Shown here piece by piece: positions 23,874 to 37,543 of a DNA stretch of 64,000 nucleotides. The notes under the pieces are model-generated. The model made no database searches. It was given only the letters and a program-made list of their open reading frames with translations, and was not told the origin of the DNA. How positions within the stretch are numbered: the first letter of the stretch is position 1; the number at the start of each line of letters is the position of its first letter. The DNA is from Hypsibius dujardini (taxonomy: Eukaryota; Tardigrada; Eutardigrada; Parachela; Hypsibiidae): NCBI GenBank assembly GCA_001579985.1, contig LRSR01002423.1, positions 1-64,000 of the forward strand. Reading direction: 5' to 3'. The position numbers and the translations under genes are program-made.

Positions 23874-24774
23874 TCCAGTAACCTCTGCACTGCGAGGATC
23901 GGACTTTCATCCAAAGTTTACAGCCGAAAAATCTGGATGTTCATTATAATGAACTTGTAACGCCGAATTACAACGAAAAGTCGTCGGGTAAGAACGTATA
24001 ATCGAAGAAGATGAATTTGAGAAACTCGCCGTGCACGCCTACGAGCACGCACCGAGGGAAGCTAGCTTCCTCCGCTTGTGAATATCATGATTCATTTGCA
24101 AATACATATGGAGAACTAAATTCAGTCCTGTCTAAATCGGAGTCATTCTATTTTCGATAGTGATGTCAGGCTCGAACTCTGTTATCGCTGGTTTAATGCG
24201 ACGTGTGGGTACATTTCCAGTGGAAGAGATATGCAATCATTCTGCACCAACGCCTTGTTATTGCTGTACGGTCTTATCGTAGCTTGCCCGTTTTCGAGAT
24301 ATAGCCTCTCTCACGGCTGACGCGCCTTTACTGTACATTCCTTGTGTATACTGAACTATGACCTTATGTACGATATCCCGGTTGGGGCTTACCGTAGCAT
24401 ATCTATGGCGCTCGGATTTGTGTTAAACTGCTAAATAACGCATACACACACGAGCTGTATAGCTAACTTTTGTCACTTTGTTGATTACTAATCAATTAGA
24501 AGGCCCCCATTCAGGTCTACAGGAACGGTAAACGGGAAATACGAAAAATTGATTAACGGAAAGTGAAAATACGGGAATTTGAAACCTGGAAAATATGGAA
24601 AAAATTTAAAAAGCTAAATTTGAAAAACATTTGATCTTTCAAAGTAATTTTCAATTTTTTGTGGCGGATTTGAAAATTCGTGTTTTTTTTGCCGCCCACT
24701 GTCCACTGGCGAGTTAGAAACAAAATTAGCGATGAAAATTGTTTTTTACAGTTGTCCGCACCACATCTGGTTAA
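23874..24774. other. Upstream flank of Hsp70-RING copy C and spacer
   Basis: The first 600 bp are a diverged version of the flanks of copies A and B and presumably include the promoter; similarity ends near 24470. The rest is AT-rich with no gene seen. Confidence 0.5.
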
Positions 24775-25165
24775 AACATCAATAAATCAATCGATGGATT
24801 CTCATACCAGGCATTCATTTTTTGACACAAAACGGATACCTTCGTTGACCATTGGCCACGTGCCAGTTAATAATCCGATTCAGATAATAATTTTCAGAGA
24901 CTGTCAATAGATGATCATTTTCGTGGATGGAAAAAACCACATAGTTTTAGAAATTTTGGCCTGCGGAGACCGTTTTCACTCAGAAAAAAAGTGAAAACTG
25001 GTTATCTTTGGTAATTTCTGCCGGACATTGGTCAAGCAGCACATGAACAAACCATAATCTGTAATTTTCAAGCAAGACACCAACCTTTAAAATCAGTTGA
25101 GTTCAGAAAAATCGCTCAAACCATCTCTGCGTGAAAATTTAGAGGTCGCCATGTCGTCATTTGGG
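24775..25165. repeat. Dispersed repeat of about 400 bp, copy 1
   Basis: Shares extended similarity with 58862-59270 in the same orientation. Landmarks are CCTTCGTTGACCA, GGATGGAAAAAACCA, CAAACCATAATCT and GTCGCCATGTC in the same order. No inverted ends or coding frame are seen, so the class is unknown. Confidence 0.75.
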
Positions 25166-25686
25166 CGGTTCGGCCAAGTCAAGAGTTGATGACTGTGTGA
25201 CGGTGGGTAAGCGAAGCAAAACATTTACACACTGTACCGTACAAGCGTCATGCGATGAGCGGCCTTGACAGCGAATCATTGGAATCAATGATTCCAATCG
25301 CGTTGTTTACCGATCATGTATTTGAAACATAATTTAAATGATCGAAAACCCGAATTTTGATTATAATTAGATATCCAAGTCTTTTATTTATTTTTATATA
25401 TTACTTTAAAACCTACAATTCGATATTTAAAAATATCATTGTATTGTTGCATAGCAAATCCGAAAAAACACTTGAAGTAGTATACTGTTTTAATTACATA
25501 ATTATTCTAAAGGTCGCACGTATCGTTTGTTTGGTTAAATAGAACAAAATTTGCATTTCTCTAACCATTGGCGATAAATTTGAATCAAATTTTATTTTAT
25601 TAAACTCCAACGCGTTTTTATACAACATTCGTGATCACCTGCATATGGACCAGTGCCAGTAAAGTATACATAAAAATCGCTATTGA
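25166..25686. other. AT-rich intergenic spacer
   Basis: No gene is seen. It is strongly AT-rich between the dispersed repeat and the 3' end of the QRICH2-like gene. Confidence 0.5.
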
Positions 25687-25692
25687 TTTATT
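25687..25692 (-). terminator. Probable poly(A) signal of the QRICH2-like gene
   Basis: AATAAA on the minus strand lies about 95 bp downstream of the stop codon at 25785, a usual distance for cleavage and polyadenylation. Confidence 0.45.
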
Positions 25693-25784
25693 AGGGGCTA
25701 CACATTTATCAAAAGGTACCAGAACGAACTGTACTGTAGTTTTAAACACTAAATACTAAATAAACATCTAATTTCCGAATTTTC

Positions 25785-28700
25785 CTATACCACTTCTGGC
25801 TGTTGCGTTTTCGGTCCGTCTGACACACTTCCATCCACCGCAGAAGCGTTCATCTGAATATTCGCCGCAAGGGGAGCTACGTCATTCATGCTGGCCGAAG
25901 CAAACGTTGCATCTACGGTAACGCCAAGTTGTCTCTCGGTCGCAGCAACGGTACTTTTTTTGATTGCAGGTATATCCATCGGAAGAGAGACTGCTCGTTC
26001 GGAAACTGGAGCTGCCGAAGGCGCTGTTTTTGCTGTGGTCGGTGCGCTCTTTGGAGCCTCAGCAGTCGGCGTTTCCACGAGAGCTCGAGGTAGTTCGATA
26101 GCGAGACGAGACACGGTGCCTTTTTTCCTTTTAACGCTTGCTCGTCGGCGCTGCATACCCGGCTCGAGAAACTTCGCATCGTAGCCGCCGGCTCTGGACC
26201 GTGACTTATTATCCGGACCGATTAAGTTGTCCGCTGATTTAGGTTTCCGAAGGGGTCCCACACGCATATCCGGGAACCCGGGCATGTCGTTGTGGTTACC
26301 CATCAGAGCGTCTTTGCCGGTTCGAGGAAACTGCACTTGCAGGCTGTGTCGCTTGACGAAACTGTCCAGTCGATCTTCAATGTGTCGCCTTGGAGTTTTA
26401 ATGGATCTAAAATATGACCGCAGCAGTGTTCACCCAAATGTTCGTCACTACTGGAATTTGAATATTAAGCCAAATACTCACTGATAGTCCTGGTTTTTTA
26501 TCTGCGTGTGTCGTCCGCCGCTCGGTCGCATTTCGTTGTGGTTACAATGCGGAAAAGAGGAATGACCGAAATGGTTGGCCGCTTCCTTGAAATCAATACA
26601 TTCCTGCTCGCGAATGTGCCGTAGGAATCGTTTGCTCAACGATGCGTTCTTGTACTTCAGCTCGCCAATCTTTTCGTTTCCATCCCAGTGCTGCACCATT
26701 TGGTGCCTAATGTACTCGAGATGTGGACGGACCGATGAGGTCACAAAGGCGTGTGGCCATCCGGCAGGTTTTCTACGAACGCCAAATTTAAATCTCCAAT
26801 CAACAAATTTCATGCTTCTTAACTCAATTCGGTTCCTTCACTTACTCGCTTGGAGTCGGATCGACAGGCTTGTCGCAGGACACGCATGTGTACGCTCTAA
26901 TGGGTCTATACACATACGGACATTCATGTCACAATCAATTTAATCACATGTGTGAGTTTGTCACTTGTGGGATCTTACTTTTTGCTGCCGGCGGCCGAGT
27001 CTACTTGCAAACACTTCTCCAACAACGTCAGCTTTTTTTCCATCGCACCAATATGCTGATCGGCTTTTTCGATCTTTCGCTCAACCTCACTGGAATTCAG
27101 TTGTGTCTCCAACCTCTCGGAGATATCCTTGATATGGTTCCCCAAAAAGTCGCCCTGCAAATGGTCAATCGGTGTGAGCCGATCGCCAGAGAAAACCGAT
27201 AGCCCCACCAGTTAACAAGGCATTGCACGTTACCTGCTGTAGCATATTGCCTCGGATGTCCATCAGCTTCTGCTGCAACACATTGGCAAATTCCATAAAA
27301 TGCGGCTTGTCGAGCTTGTTGTCCAGTAAGGACGTGTCAGCTTTCTGCAAAACCAAAAGGCGATAACTAATGCGTCGCCCTGTATCCTGTGTCTAGTTTT
27401 CTGAATGCACTCACATAACCCATTGGTCATACCCAACACTCAAATATGTGGGAATCAGTCTTACGCCATAGCCCGACCCGAAACCCGAAACGATGAGCGG
27501 AGCCCGACAAACCCGAAGCAAAATGTTATTTTTTGATAATAATAATAATAATAATAATAATATTTTGTATTAATATTGAATGAATCATTTTGCCCGAACC
27601 CATCCCGAACCTGACCCGCAACCCGAAAAAGAGCATTCACCGAAAAACATATTATTATTAGGAATTAGAACCCATAATTAATGTTAATGATGCGCAGCTG
27701 CTTATCCCTTTCTCATTGGTCAAGTCTCCTAGTCAAACCCTGTCCGATTTATGTCCGCTGTATCTTCGATCCCGCACGAGATCGTCTCATCTTCTCACTC
27801 TCATTATTGTTCATTCCGATCTTGCGAGATTTTCTTTCCGCCCCACCCGCCCTACTCACTGACCTCTCCGACTCAATAAACATACGGGGTTCTCGGACCC
27901 TTTTCCCTTATGACCCGTAATCCTAAAAAGAGCATTCACCGAAAACGATAATATTAACTAGAAATTTGAGAAATCTTGCGCTTCTGGTCAATATTACGGA
28001 GGAACTTGTTAATGTTACAAAACAACAGCTTCCCAAAGGATCGGGATGATCTTTCAACTGGGATGGTCTTAGTCCACAACTTCAAATGCCATGCCATTAT
28101 ACAATTGTCTACTTCGTAAGATAAGTGCAGTCGTTGAAAGAATCCCGCGCTCAACATGGCCGATACTCTTATGATATGCCGAATAATTTAGGATGGACTG
28201 GCTTACCGGAAGCAAAAGTTCGTTGACGGTGACCTCATCCGCTTTCTCTCGTTGCAGTCGCGTTGTCTGGAACTGAAGTACCTGCACAGCGAAAAAAGCA
28301 ATTTATTTCTCGTCATTAGTAAAATCAGGTCGTACCAACTCAGAACTGACCACATACTCGCCGCCACGTACCTCAAGCTTAGACTGCTGTGTTCGCATGA
28401 TATTCTCCAGGTCGGTCAGCCGCACTTCGATCATCTCAAAGTTCTCCGCACAAGCACGACAAAAGATCTCAAACTCACTGCGAGTCGGACCGTTCGTTCC
28501 CTATACGCAATAGACACACGCACACGCTCACCAGAAAATACTTCCACGTTAAAGGAAATATTATACCCTTTTGACGACTTACCCCAGCGGACCGTTCCGA
28601 CTTGGCGTCCTGCTGAACCTGCGGCTGAATCAAAACTCGCGACGAGCTGCCTGCCAATTTAATAGCCTGTTCCTTCAGCTTCGTCGTCACCGACGCCAGC

Positions 28701-30105
28701 TCGGTGTGCAGTGTGTTCACCCGATTCTGCATTCGCTCCCAGTTCTTCTTCTGCTGATCCAAGGCTTTTTGCACATCCCGGATGTGGTTTAACATAGCCA
28801 TGCCGTCTGCGCTGCCGACCGGTGTGAATGTCACATCCAATCCCGACAACGGTGACAAGGATGGGCCAGCCCGATGGTCCTGATCTTTTGGGGAGCCGGA
28901 CGAGCCTGGTTGACCATTTGAACAGGAGCGTCCGTCTGATCCCGCTCGTCCCGCGTATGAATCCATTGCTGTCTGGAATGACGGATCGTCCGAACCCCGT
29001 TGGCTGTGGGGGCTGCCGGTGTATTCAGAACCGCCCGAATTACTACCACCATCAGACTGTCGGCCGTCTTCGTTCTCGTTCCCTCCACCGGATTCCCCGG
29101 ACCAAGTGCCTTCGCGTTGGGTTCGTTCCTTCGATCCAGCGAATTCCCCATAATTATCCGCGCCACCGTCTATTATTTCTCCGTCTGGCTCCTCAACACC
29201 ACTACCACCGAACCCAGTCCCACCGTTCCCGCCTAGTGAACCACCGATCGCTGTACCAGTTGCTGATGTAAGAGACCTCCGGAAGTTGTCAAAGTCGCTT
29301 CGGATTCCATCCGCTGTAAAATGGGTGTTAAAGTTAAAATAGAAACCTTGGAGAGACTTGTCCTCGGTATTAGTCGTTGAATGAAGGCTTACTTAATCGG
29401 TGGATGTCTTTCTTATGAGCGAGACCATTTAGATAGATCTGAAATCAAACTGAAAATCAAATTAAAAAGGAACAGAAGAGAGGAAATGTTTTTCACCTCA
29501 ATTCTGCCCAGCCGTTTTTCGAACCGATGGCTCGTGCGGACCAGACGACCGATCTGTACCAGGGAGCTCAGCACGTCGGCATCGGGTTCGGTGATGAAAA
29601 GTGGCGACTCGACGTGAGATGAGCCGGATAGACGTATGTTGTTCAGAGTGGGAGACTTCGGCGAACCATTCGACAACATTGATATCGGGGTAGATTGCCG
29701 CGTCGACTTCGACCTGTCCGGACTGCCGCCGTAAATCTCCCCAAACTGGACTGCCGTTCCATCCCGAGTTTTGCCAGTGCCTTCGTCATCGGAGTCTTCC
29801 TGCACTCGTTGATTCTGTGAGCCATCGACATCGACATCTATACTCATAGTCGGATTAGTGGGATCAGTACCCGGATGCTGTTCGGCTCCAGCAGCGCCCT
29901 GTGCATCGTCGGTAAAAAATTCTTCTGCTGGGTCATTCTGGTTAGCGAGCGCTGTTGCGTTGTTGTCGGCTAAATAGAGTGAAATTGGCTGAGTCAGAGC
30001 TTGCTAAGTGTCACTGCAAAATTTGTCTCCTGTTGTTGTCTGATTCGCTCTGCTCTGCTAAGTCCTGTCTATCTGTTTATCTATGTGTCTTTCGTTCTTT
30101 TGGCC

Positions 30106-30164
<59 letters not shown>

Positions 30165-31960
30165 TGTTTGTCCGTCCAGATCGTTTGCTGTACCAGGTGT
30201 AGACAAGTTGGGGCCATCGGTTGTCTTTTGGCCTTTCCACCCCCGGCGACGCGCCTCGTCCGATTGCTGACTCTCTGGAGTCGACCTGTTGGCTCCAATC
30301 GACACCCTGTTTTTCTCTTCTTCCGATCTGATGGACGTCTGATCGTCCGCGAATTTGGGCGACGATATCTTTGGTGCTTTCGAAAGTCGTTCTCGCTCTT
30401 TTCGTTCCGCAATCGGAGACAGAGATCGATTGCCTGTCCTGTTAGGCTCGCCCGACGGTGATTGCGAACGCTGTCCGCTTGCAGCCAGGGACATCTTTGC
30501 GTCCTCATTCTGGCGATCCACTAGAACAGCCCGAAGAGCTGGCCACGTGACAAAAGGCAATTTGTTAAAATTTGACGGAACGACAAAGTCCTCGGGTAAG
30601 CTGTCTGTGAGGATGTCTCCATTAAGAGCCTGCATAAAATGATCCAATTTTCAAAGAAAAGAGCACGTGTACTCGCCGTAAACCGTAGTTGAAGATTTGT
30701 ATACCTTACATCTTGGAAGGCTGCTTCCGGATTCAGCATCCACTTCCGGATATAATTGATCAAATTGTCCTTTAAATTCCTAATCTTCCCCAAACCCTGT
30801 AGAACTTCGTCGATCATGCTGAAAGCTTTCTTGGTCGCTTGTTCAGCGGCATCCAGTCGCTTCACCAGCTGGGCCATCTGCCAGGCCTCAATCATCGGCC
30901 CGGACATCCGAACAGCGCCCGGCTGAGTCGGATCGAATAGACCCTGAGTCGAGGGATGACAAACTAAATTACTCTATTATATAAACTACAAAAACGTACT
31001 CAAACTAAAGATAACCTTCAAGTGCGAGCAAAAAATGTACTCAAACTAAAGATAACCTTCAAGTGCGAGCAAAAAACGTACTCAAACTAAAGATAACCTT
31101 CATGTGCGAGCAAAAAACGTACTCAAACTAAAGATAACCTCCAAGTGCGAGCAAAAAACGTATTTTAGTATGAGTAACTGCAACGATTGTGATTTTTTAG
31201 TTCAAGTTACTGAAATACAGGTGAAATGCTAATAAATACAGTGACGCTGATTGAATTAATTATTCTAGCTGAAAGTATACAAAAGGGCTACGTTAAAATA
31301 ATAATGCAATAAACAAAAAAATAAACAAAAAACGCAAGGCGTGAATTTTCATAAAATGGAAAATAGTTAGAAAATAGTTAAATTAACATAAACAGAAAGC
31401 AGCTTATTAGTCTAAATTTTTGCTATCCATACCTGAGCCGGCTGTTCGACTGCCGAAAGACTTCCCTTACTGGGTTCGATAATATTCAACGTGAAACTGC
31501 TCGGATGGAATCCGGCACTCCCGCTGACCGACTTCTCCGACAGTCGCGCATTCGTCAGGAACTCGTAAAACGCCCCCATTTGTGACTGCAAGGCGCCCAC
31601 GTTCTGCTCCAGCGCGGCGATCCGCTGCTGGTTCGCGAAAGTGGTAATGGAGGGCACGCGGAAGGGGTCTTGCCCCGTTTCTTGCAGTCCGCCATCGCGG
31701 TAATCCACGACTCCGTTGGCGCCGTCGGTCATCCCGCGACCGGCCTCGCGGATCATGTCCCGTGACGGCCGCTCTCGCAGATCCACGCGATCCCCGGCTA
31801 CGTTCATCCGGTTGATGAGGTACTCCAGCAGGACGTACAGGCTGCGGAAGTTGACTACACCATAGTCGGGCGTCTTGAGGGAGAGGTTCAGCAGCTGAGT
31901 CAGACTGAGTGAGTCGGGGAGCGGTGCGTCTGAGGACGGTGGGACTTGTTGCTGATTCAT
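25785..31960 (-). CDS. QRICH2/C16orf96-like protein (DUF4795 family), 13 exons
   Basis: Exons (minus strand): 31960-31433, 30943-30710, 30629-30194, 29969-29497, 29438-29393, 29313-28583, 28500-28372, 28281-28207, 27344-27234, 27154-26979, 26905-26846, 26772-26482, 26406-25785. They join in frame to 1303 residues. The N-terminus (LSLTQLLNLSLKTPDYGVVN) matches the conserved start of QRICH2/C16orf96. The middle is low-complexity Ser/Gly/Pro with coiled-coil segments. The DUF4795 region follows: a helical KADTSLLDNKLDKPHFMEF stretch, a Cys pair in YTCVSCDKPVD, and the MRPSGGRHTQ motif near its end. No glutamine-rich repeats like those naming vertebrate QRICH2 are seen. Vertebrate QRICH2 is a sperm-flagellum protein; a ciliary or flagellar role here is inferred from the family. 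Confidence 0.85.
27475..27960. repeat. Low-complexity intronic repeats (CCCGAA-type and AAT)
   Basis: Within the 27345-28206 intron of the QRICH2-like gene there are CCCGAACCCGAA-type runs (about 27475-27510 and 27595-27630) around an (AAT)n run at 27537-27562. A direct repeat, AAAAGAGCATTCACCGAAAA, occurs near 27628 and 27926. No exon is recognised in this intron. Confidence 0.7.
30063..30175. repeat. CTGT microsatellite in QRICH2-like intron
   Basis: TCTG array on the plus strand (CAGA in the sense of the gene) inside the 29970-30193 intron, just downstream of the exon donor. Confidence 0.95.
30989..31160. repeat. Minisatellite of about 40 bp, about four units
   Basis: Near-identical tandem units containing ACGTACTCAAACTAAAGATA followed by ACCTTCAAGTGCGAG, inside the first intron (30944-31432) of the QRICH2-like gene. 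Confidence 0.9.
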
Positions 31961-33395
31961 TGTGGATGATATAAATCGGTTCGAATCGTAGTGAGTTTTA
32001 TGATCAGGAGCGCTTCGCTGTGTACGGCTCTTCCGCGGTCATTTAAGCGAAGGGGCCACACCAGAAAGAGAGTGCGCAGGAAGTGAAGACGGCTGCTTGA
32101 AGGCCGTAATCGGGTGCCACAGCGGACTATCAGAATGTTTGAAATGTGTTTAGGAGAATAATTGAGAGTCAGAGCAAGTTTGATATATGACCTTTAAAAC
32201 TCAAAGGTGAAAATCCTTCGATCGCTTGTCAATCGCGTTCATTTAACACTACTTTGGATAGCAACGGTAAGAATATGTTAAAGTTAATATTCTGTTTACT
32301 AATAGTTTCATTTATCGTTTTTTTTTCAAACAAAACAAAACAAATGTAGCGTGTCCGGCAGAGCGTTCGAATTTCCGGCACTGATTGGACTTCGATGCCT
32401 CAGCCACGGCAGGCCTGTACGCTCCAACCACTCAACGCCAACACGCCACCATTCCATGACGGGATAAAAAGGTTGAAAGCGAATCGCCAAAAGTCTAATT
32501 TTTTTTCGCTCCGGGCCGCTCTGAACTTCCGGATCCTGCTTGTATGATTCTTGGATTATGATTTTTTTCCCGTTCGGCAGTTAATATTATTACAGATCCA
32601 GTAATGCAACTTCTTTTTCTCGCCGTATTTAGGGATCGTAACGCCGCGTGAAAGAGACCCGGCATACTGACAGCTGGACCATGGTTTGAACTTATTGCAA
32701 CAGGGGCCCGACGGAGCCGTAAATGGCGACCCCTGACGGCAGAATTAATCATCGCCCGATAGATCTGCCCTACGAATCTGCAGGTGATCCGCCGACGGCG
32801 TAGTTATTATTTCTCAGTTGGTAATTTTCCGTTTTTCCGTCTGGTTTTGGTGGTGGAATTGGGGATAAGAAACAGTCTGGCAGTTTTTTGGATAGACGTG
32901 GTGCTCCCTTTGGGGTCAAACCACTAGTGCATTATAGCATAACCTCACCGAATGAGATTAGTCGGAAAGCTTACCAATGTAAAACTTCTTCCAAACTATA
33001 AAAATAACTTTTGATCTGAGTCGGTTCCCGTCAATGTCACGCACAGGTAAATCTGATGTGTAAAAAGTCTTGGGCGATAGCTATCCGTAAAGCTCATTAA
33101 TCGACCGTCTTCTTATACGGAATTTCTGTGTACGCGGGGCTTTGGCAAGATCGAAAGGAAGAAAAGGAGGGAAAACTGGGTAAAAAGTAACGGGATAGAG
33201 CGGGAGTTGGGCGCAAGTATTACAACCCAATAGGAGAAAAAAGGGAAAGCTCTAACTGGCGCAGGGTAAGCTAAATTTTGCCCTTACCCCGGTTGTTTAA
33301 ATAAGGAATTGACTTTTCGACGAAACTCGTTGCAACTAAATTGGATAAGGAGGACGTACAGCCCAACGAAAAAAACTGCCCGGAGTTTAATTTGT
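31961..33395. other. QRICH2-like upstream region, no gene seen
   Basis: This should include the promoter of the minus-strand QRICH2-like gene close to 31961. No other gene or clear regulatory motif is recognised. Long poly-T/poly-A runs occur near 32310 and 32500. Confidence 0.45.
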
Positions 33396-33429
33396 GTCAC
33401 AAAACGCAGCGCCGGCTGCGTTTTGTGAC
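33396..33429. repeat. Perfect short palindrome (hairpin)
   Basis: A 15-bp arm, GTCACAAAACGCAGC, and its exact complement are separated by four bases. The GCTGCGTT core recurs in both orientations across 33.4-34.8 kb (near 33530, 33564, 34578, 34695 and 34731). Confidence 0.8.
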
Positions 33430-34030
33430 CAAATGGATGCTTATTAAGGCATTATGTCTTCTTTAGGCTTCACTTAGCGGCGCAGCCATTTGACTACTTC
33501 ATCCAGACTTTTCAGTTACAGTCAAATAGCTGCGTCCTGTCAGCGTATACAAAGTAATGTCAAACGGCTGCGTGTGTCGTCCCGAAAGCTGCGCGCCCAA
33601 TGCGTCACCGCCAAGATGTGGACCGAAAGTGAAAAGTTGAGTCGCCGTTTTAGGTTCGTGTGTGGATCCTCGGAGTTAGGTCGTCACGACGAATCATTTT
33701 TACGATCCAGCAACAAATATCGGCAAGATCCAATCGGACGCAACGCTCGGTGGGTAGGAGGTCCACCTACCATAACCCTACCATACTATTGTCTGCAGGA
33801 AGCTCTCCATTAAAGAGGCAGCGGAACCAGAGAATAGCTTTGTTGATATGAGTGCAGAGGAGCTCGGTGGTGGAAGCATTGCACAGGCAGAGCAGCATGG
33901 CGTCATTGCAATCGTTACTTCTCCTCTCCCTGTGCATCAGATTTCTCCTGCTCCGCATGCGCCTTTGTCCACCGCAATTGACTTCGTAAATCTAATCACC
34001 ACATCAAGTCATATGTTGAACGGTAATATT
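33430..34030. other. Non-genic DNA with scattered GCTGCG motifs
   Basis: No gene is recognised; open frames here have no family features. Recurrent GCTGCGT/ACGCAGC words suggest a degraded transposon with subterminal repeats. Confidence 0.35.
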
Positions 34031-34150
34031 CATGGATTTCTCTTTGATGGCAGGTGCTTGATTGCTAGATTTGCTTTACTATATCCTAGTATACTATAGC
34101 ACTTCTGGAAATCAGACAATCAAGCAGATACCATCACAGAGAAATCCATG
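34031..34150. mobile_element. Small foldback element
   Basis: Inverted arms of about 34 bp, starting CATGGATTTCTCT at 34031 and ending in its complement at 34150, surround about 52 bp of AT-rich sequence. It is probably a short MITE or a remnant of one. Confidence 0.6.
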
Positions 34151-37100
34151 AGTGAGCCGATTTATCGACCAACTGGAGGTGAGCTGAAATACACACTTTG
34201 CCTCATACGTTTAAATAAGAGTTAAATGTTTTTTAGATTCGTATGGATCGTATGCGACTCTTGGGAGTGTTGGACTTTGCGGAAGTTCTCTTCGTTTCCT
34301 TTTACCAAGCGTCGCGCTTGTACTCTTATGATGGATCCCAGCACGGAAGCACGGCGACCTATAGTATTTACAGTAGTATAGTAGTAAAGTAATTTCATTT
34401 AGAGTAGTTTTATTACTTTATAGGCGCAAATGTTTGTACTTTCTTGCCATACTTCAGATCTGCCTACTCATTTTTCCTTACTGTATACCTTGTAAACTGT
34501 GGCGCCACCTAGATTGGTTTAGGCGGGTAATAAATAATGGCGTTAGTCATTTTTTGCATTATTTTCGGCTTCCTAAACGCAGCCAAAAGCAGCCCGATGA
34601 CTGAAACCAACGGGCAGCCCTTTAAAAACTCAACCAGTTTACATCCGAACTACGTGGGCCTGACGTTGTTTCGCAACTAAAAAACTTGCTGAAAAGCTGC
34701 GTTTGCGGTAAGCTCAAAACAGCCAGTCGAAACGCAGCCATTTCACAGTTTTGCATTATCCGGCAAATGTGCCGTATTCTGGCTGAGTATGTATTTAATT
34801 CGACTAAATTATCCTCCCGGCAAACGGGACGAGAAGGCGCTGACGCGAGCGCGCCCTGAATCACTTTCAACACATGTATGTACCATCGCTCGCTCATTCA
34901 TACAAACAAAATCCATCATTCCCTCTTGGAAAAATAAATCTATTAGAGCGGTCACGCGCGTACTCGCTAATAGTGGGAAAATGAGAGTTCTGTCACATTT
35001 CACTAATCTTGTACAAATCCCTACAAAAGTTTTACTAACTAAACTTAAAGTTACCAAATTTTTATGAAAACATGAAGTTTGTACTTTTGCAATGCAAATG
35101 GTTTCTGTCTATAGTGAGCATAAACTTTTTCTATATAGAGGAAAAGGTATTTACTTTTACAATTATATGGATAGCTTCAAACAATTTAAAATTAAAGACA
35201 GACTATCTAAAAATAACTTTTTCAGTCATTCAAAAATAAAGCATGTTCTGACGAGGACTACAAAATTTATTTAGATAACTTTGATAAATTAAAATGTAAA
35301 ATTATGGGATTGGCATGATCACTATTTATATTCAGATGTGGTTTTGACTTGGTTTATACGTAACGGTTCAAACTTGGGTAAAAAAATGGTTCCAACTTGG
35401 GCCATAATGAATACATAATTTGTGGATAGCCGTGCAAAAAAAATTATAAAAAACATAATTTTTGGTCACCCCTGCGTAAGTATGAGACATTAATCAGTTC
35501 ACTGTGTCTGTGATATGTATTGAACCGGTTCAGGTACACGGGTGCGTTATCAATAACCCTAACCCATATGTTAAAGATAACAATTGTTTCGGAGCTATAA
35601 GAAGTCTGAGGGTGTTCGAATCGTCTCGAAATTTGCACATGCACTCGACTGACTACACCCTCTATGCCATATAGGCAGCACTACTGTTTCGCACGTGGCT
35701 GGATTTTATAAGGTCTGGCTTACGTACGTGGTTGGGTTTACGTACGCGGTTGGGCTCACTCACAGCAGCATGCTGTTCGACTCAGGAGTTTTTATAATTT
35801 CATCACCTTTTTGTGGAAGCAACAAATCTCCATTTGAAAAAAAATCCTTCTGACAACCTGTCAGGTTGACATCACAGCAATCTCCGGAGGTTTGAAGGAG
35901 AAGACGTTTTCCAAAAGTTTGTGACGAATGAAGGCTGGCTTTGAGTACTGTAAAATCCCGAGAACCATTTACAGTATGTGAAAGGATACAATTTTTTTAA
36001 ACTTACCGGTTTTGAACTCCTTGAGGTTAATTTACATAAAATTTTATAGTTTTTTTTGCTCATAAAAATAGTTAACTAGAAGGCTTTACGGTTTCATTAT
36101 GAAGATGAAAGACAAAAGATCAAGGGTATACCAAGCGTAGAATAGGAAACTCTGGATTACTTACGTGACGCTCACTACAAAAAAGTATATTTATGATTGC
36201 TTGATTATTAAAATTTTCGATTTTTTTTAATTTGAAAACTGCTGCCATTCTTCTTTTTTGCAGTTTCGACATTTGTTCCGCCAGTATGAAGTTTGTAAAA
36301 GAAATTTTGACCTTTTTTTAACACGCTTCTGGAGGATACAGAAACTTTTGAAATCCTCAACCGTCATCTTGATATTCCGTTGAGATTTTTTTTGCTTTAT
36401 CTTCTGCCGGTTTTCTCGTACGATTGTGTTGTACTAAATGGAGAGTATAGAAAAACAATTTTTATTTAGTTAAACATAATAGTAAAATAAATTCATATTG
36501 GTTTTATATAAATTGTAGGGGTTTTTACTGGAATTGTAAAATGTGACAAAACTCTCGTTCTCCTAATACTCTCGCTGCCCTATATTATTTGCTTAGTGAG
36601 CGCAGACGAAATTGTTTCCTTCACTGAGCGATTAAAGGGCTTATAGCATGTTTAAAGAACGTAGTTGACCTCAAACCTGCCTGAATCTGCATTGTTTCGG
36701 AACCAAATCAGGCGTGGTGCGTTTATGTAGATTTACGAGAGCCAACTTTTAGTCACTGTATTTAGTACCATTTACCACTCTCCCAAGGTTGATGACAAGA
36801 GAGATATATTTGTCCCCACTCATCTCAATGTATGTAAAAAGCTGACTCTCACGCTAGTAAAGCATTGATTTCTCAGTGACATACAAGTACGCGTACCATT
36901 TACCGTTATATTATATGATATTTGATATGTGGTTATTTATATAATCATTATATAACACCTGTGGTGGTGAGCTAATGCATGTTCAGAACTATTATGAGTA
37001 CTCTTTAGCCAACTAACCAGCTTGCGTAACTAAAGATTGGGTACTTTTTTAACGGACTATAAAACGTCCTGCTTGAGTTGTGAGGAAGTTTTTATTTTTT

Positions 37101-37543
37101 ACTTTTTTAGTTTTCACTACATATAAATTCTTACTTTCAATCTACCCTTGAACTTTTGTTGAGTCGGTGCAAACCCCAACGGCATCTAAACAGTTGAAAC
37201 TCTTTAATTTGTTGTATACGTCCATACATTTTTATTTATACTTAAAACTCCGTTCTACCGTTCACCATTCACCGCTCACCGTCTACCATCCACCTTCTGC
37301 CGTCCACCGGTCCACGTTTTATATATATCCGTGATTGTGCTTGTGGGAAAGTGGGAGTCTTGCTTTCTCTCAACTGATTTACGCTCATGTGGCTTCTCGT
37401 CCCTCCCTACTAAAGACTTTGGTAAAGCATGATAGACTACATCTTTGCTGCCAGGTCTCCCATCAGGTCCTGCAGGACTCCCAGCTGGAAGTTGGTGGAG
37501 ACAGTAGACTGAAGTTGGTTCGATGGGGTTTCGCACCCCTATA
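34151..37543. other. Long gene-poor stretch
   Basis: No convincing gene is seen on either strand. Content is AT-rich, with short unsupported open frames. An imperfect pyrimidine-rich repeat of the CCGTTCACC/CCGTCTACC type lies at 37255-37316. Confidence 0.45.
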
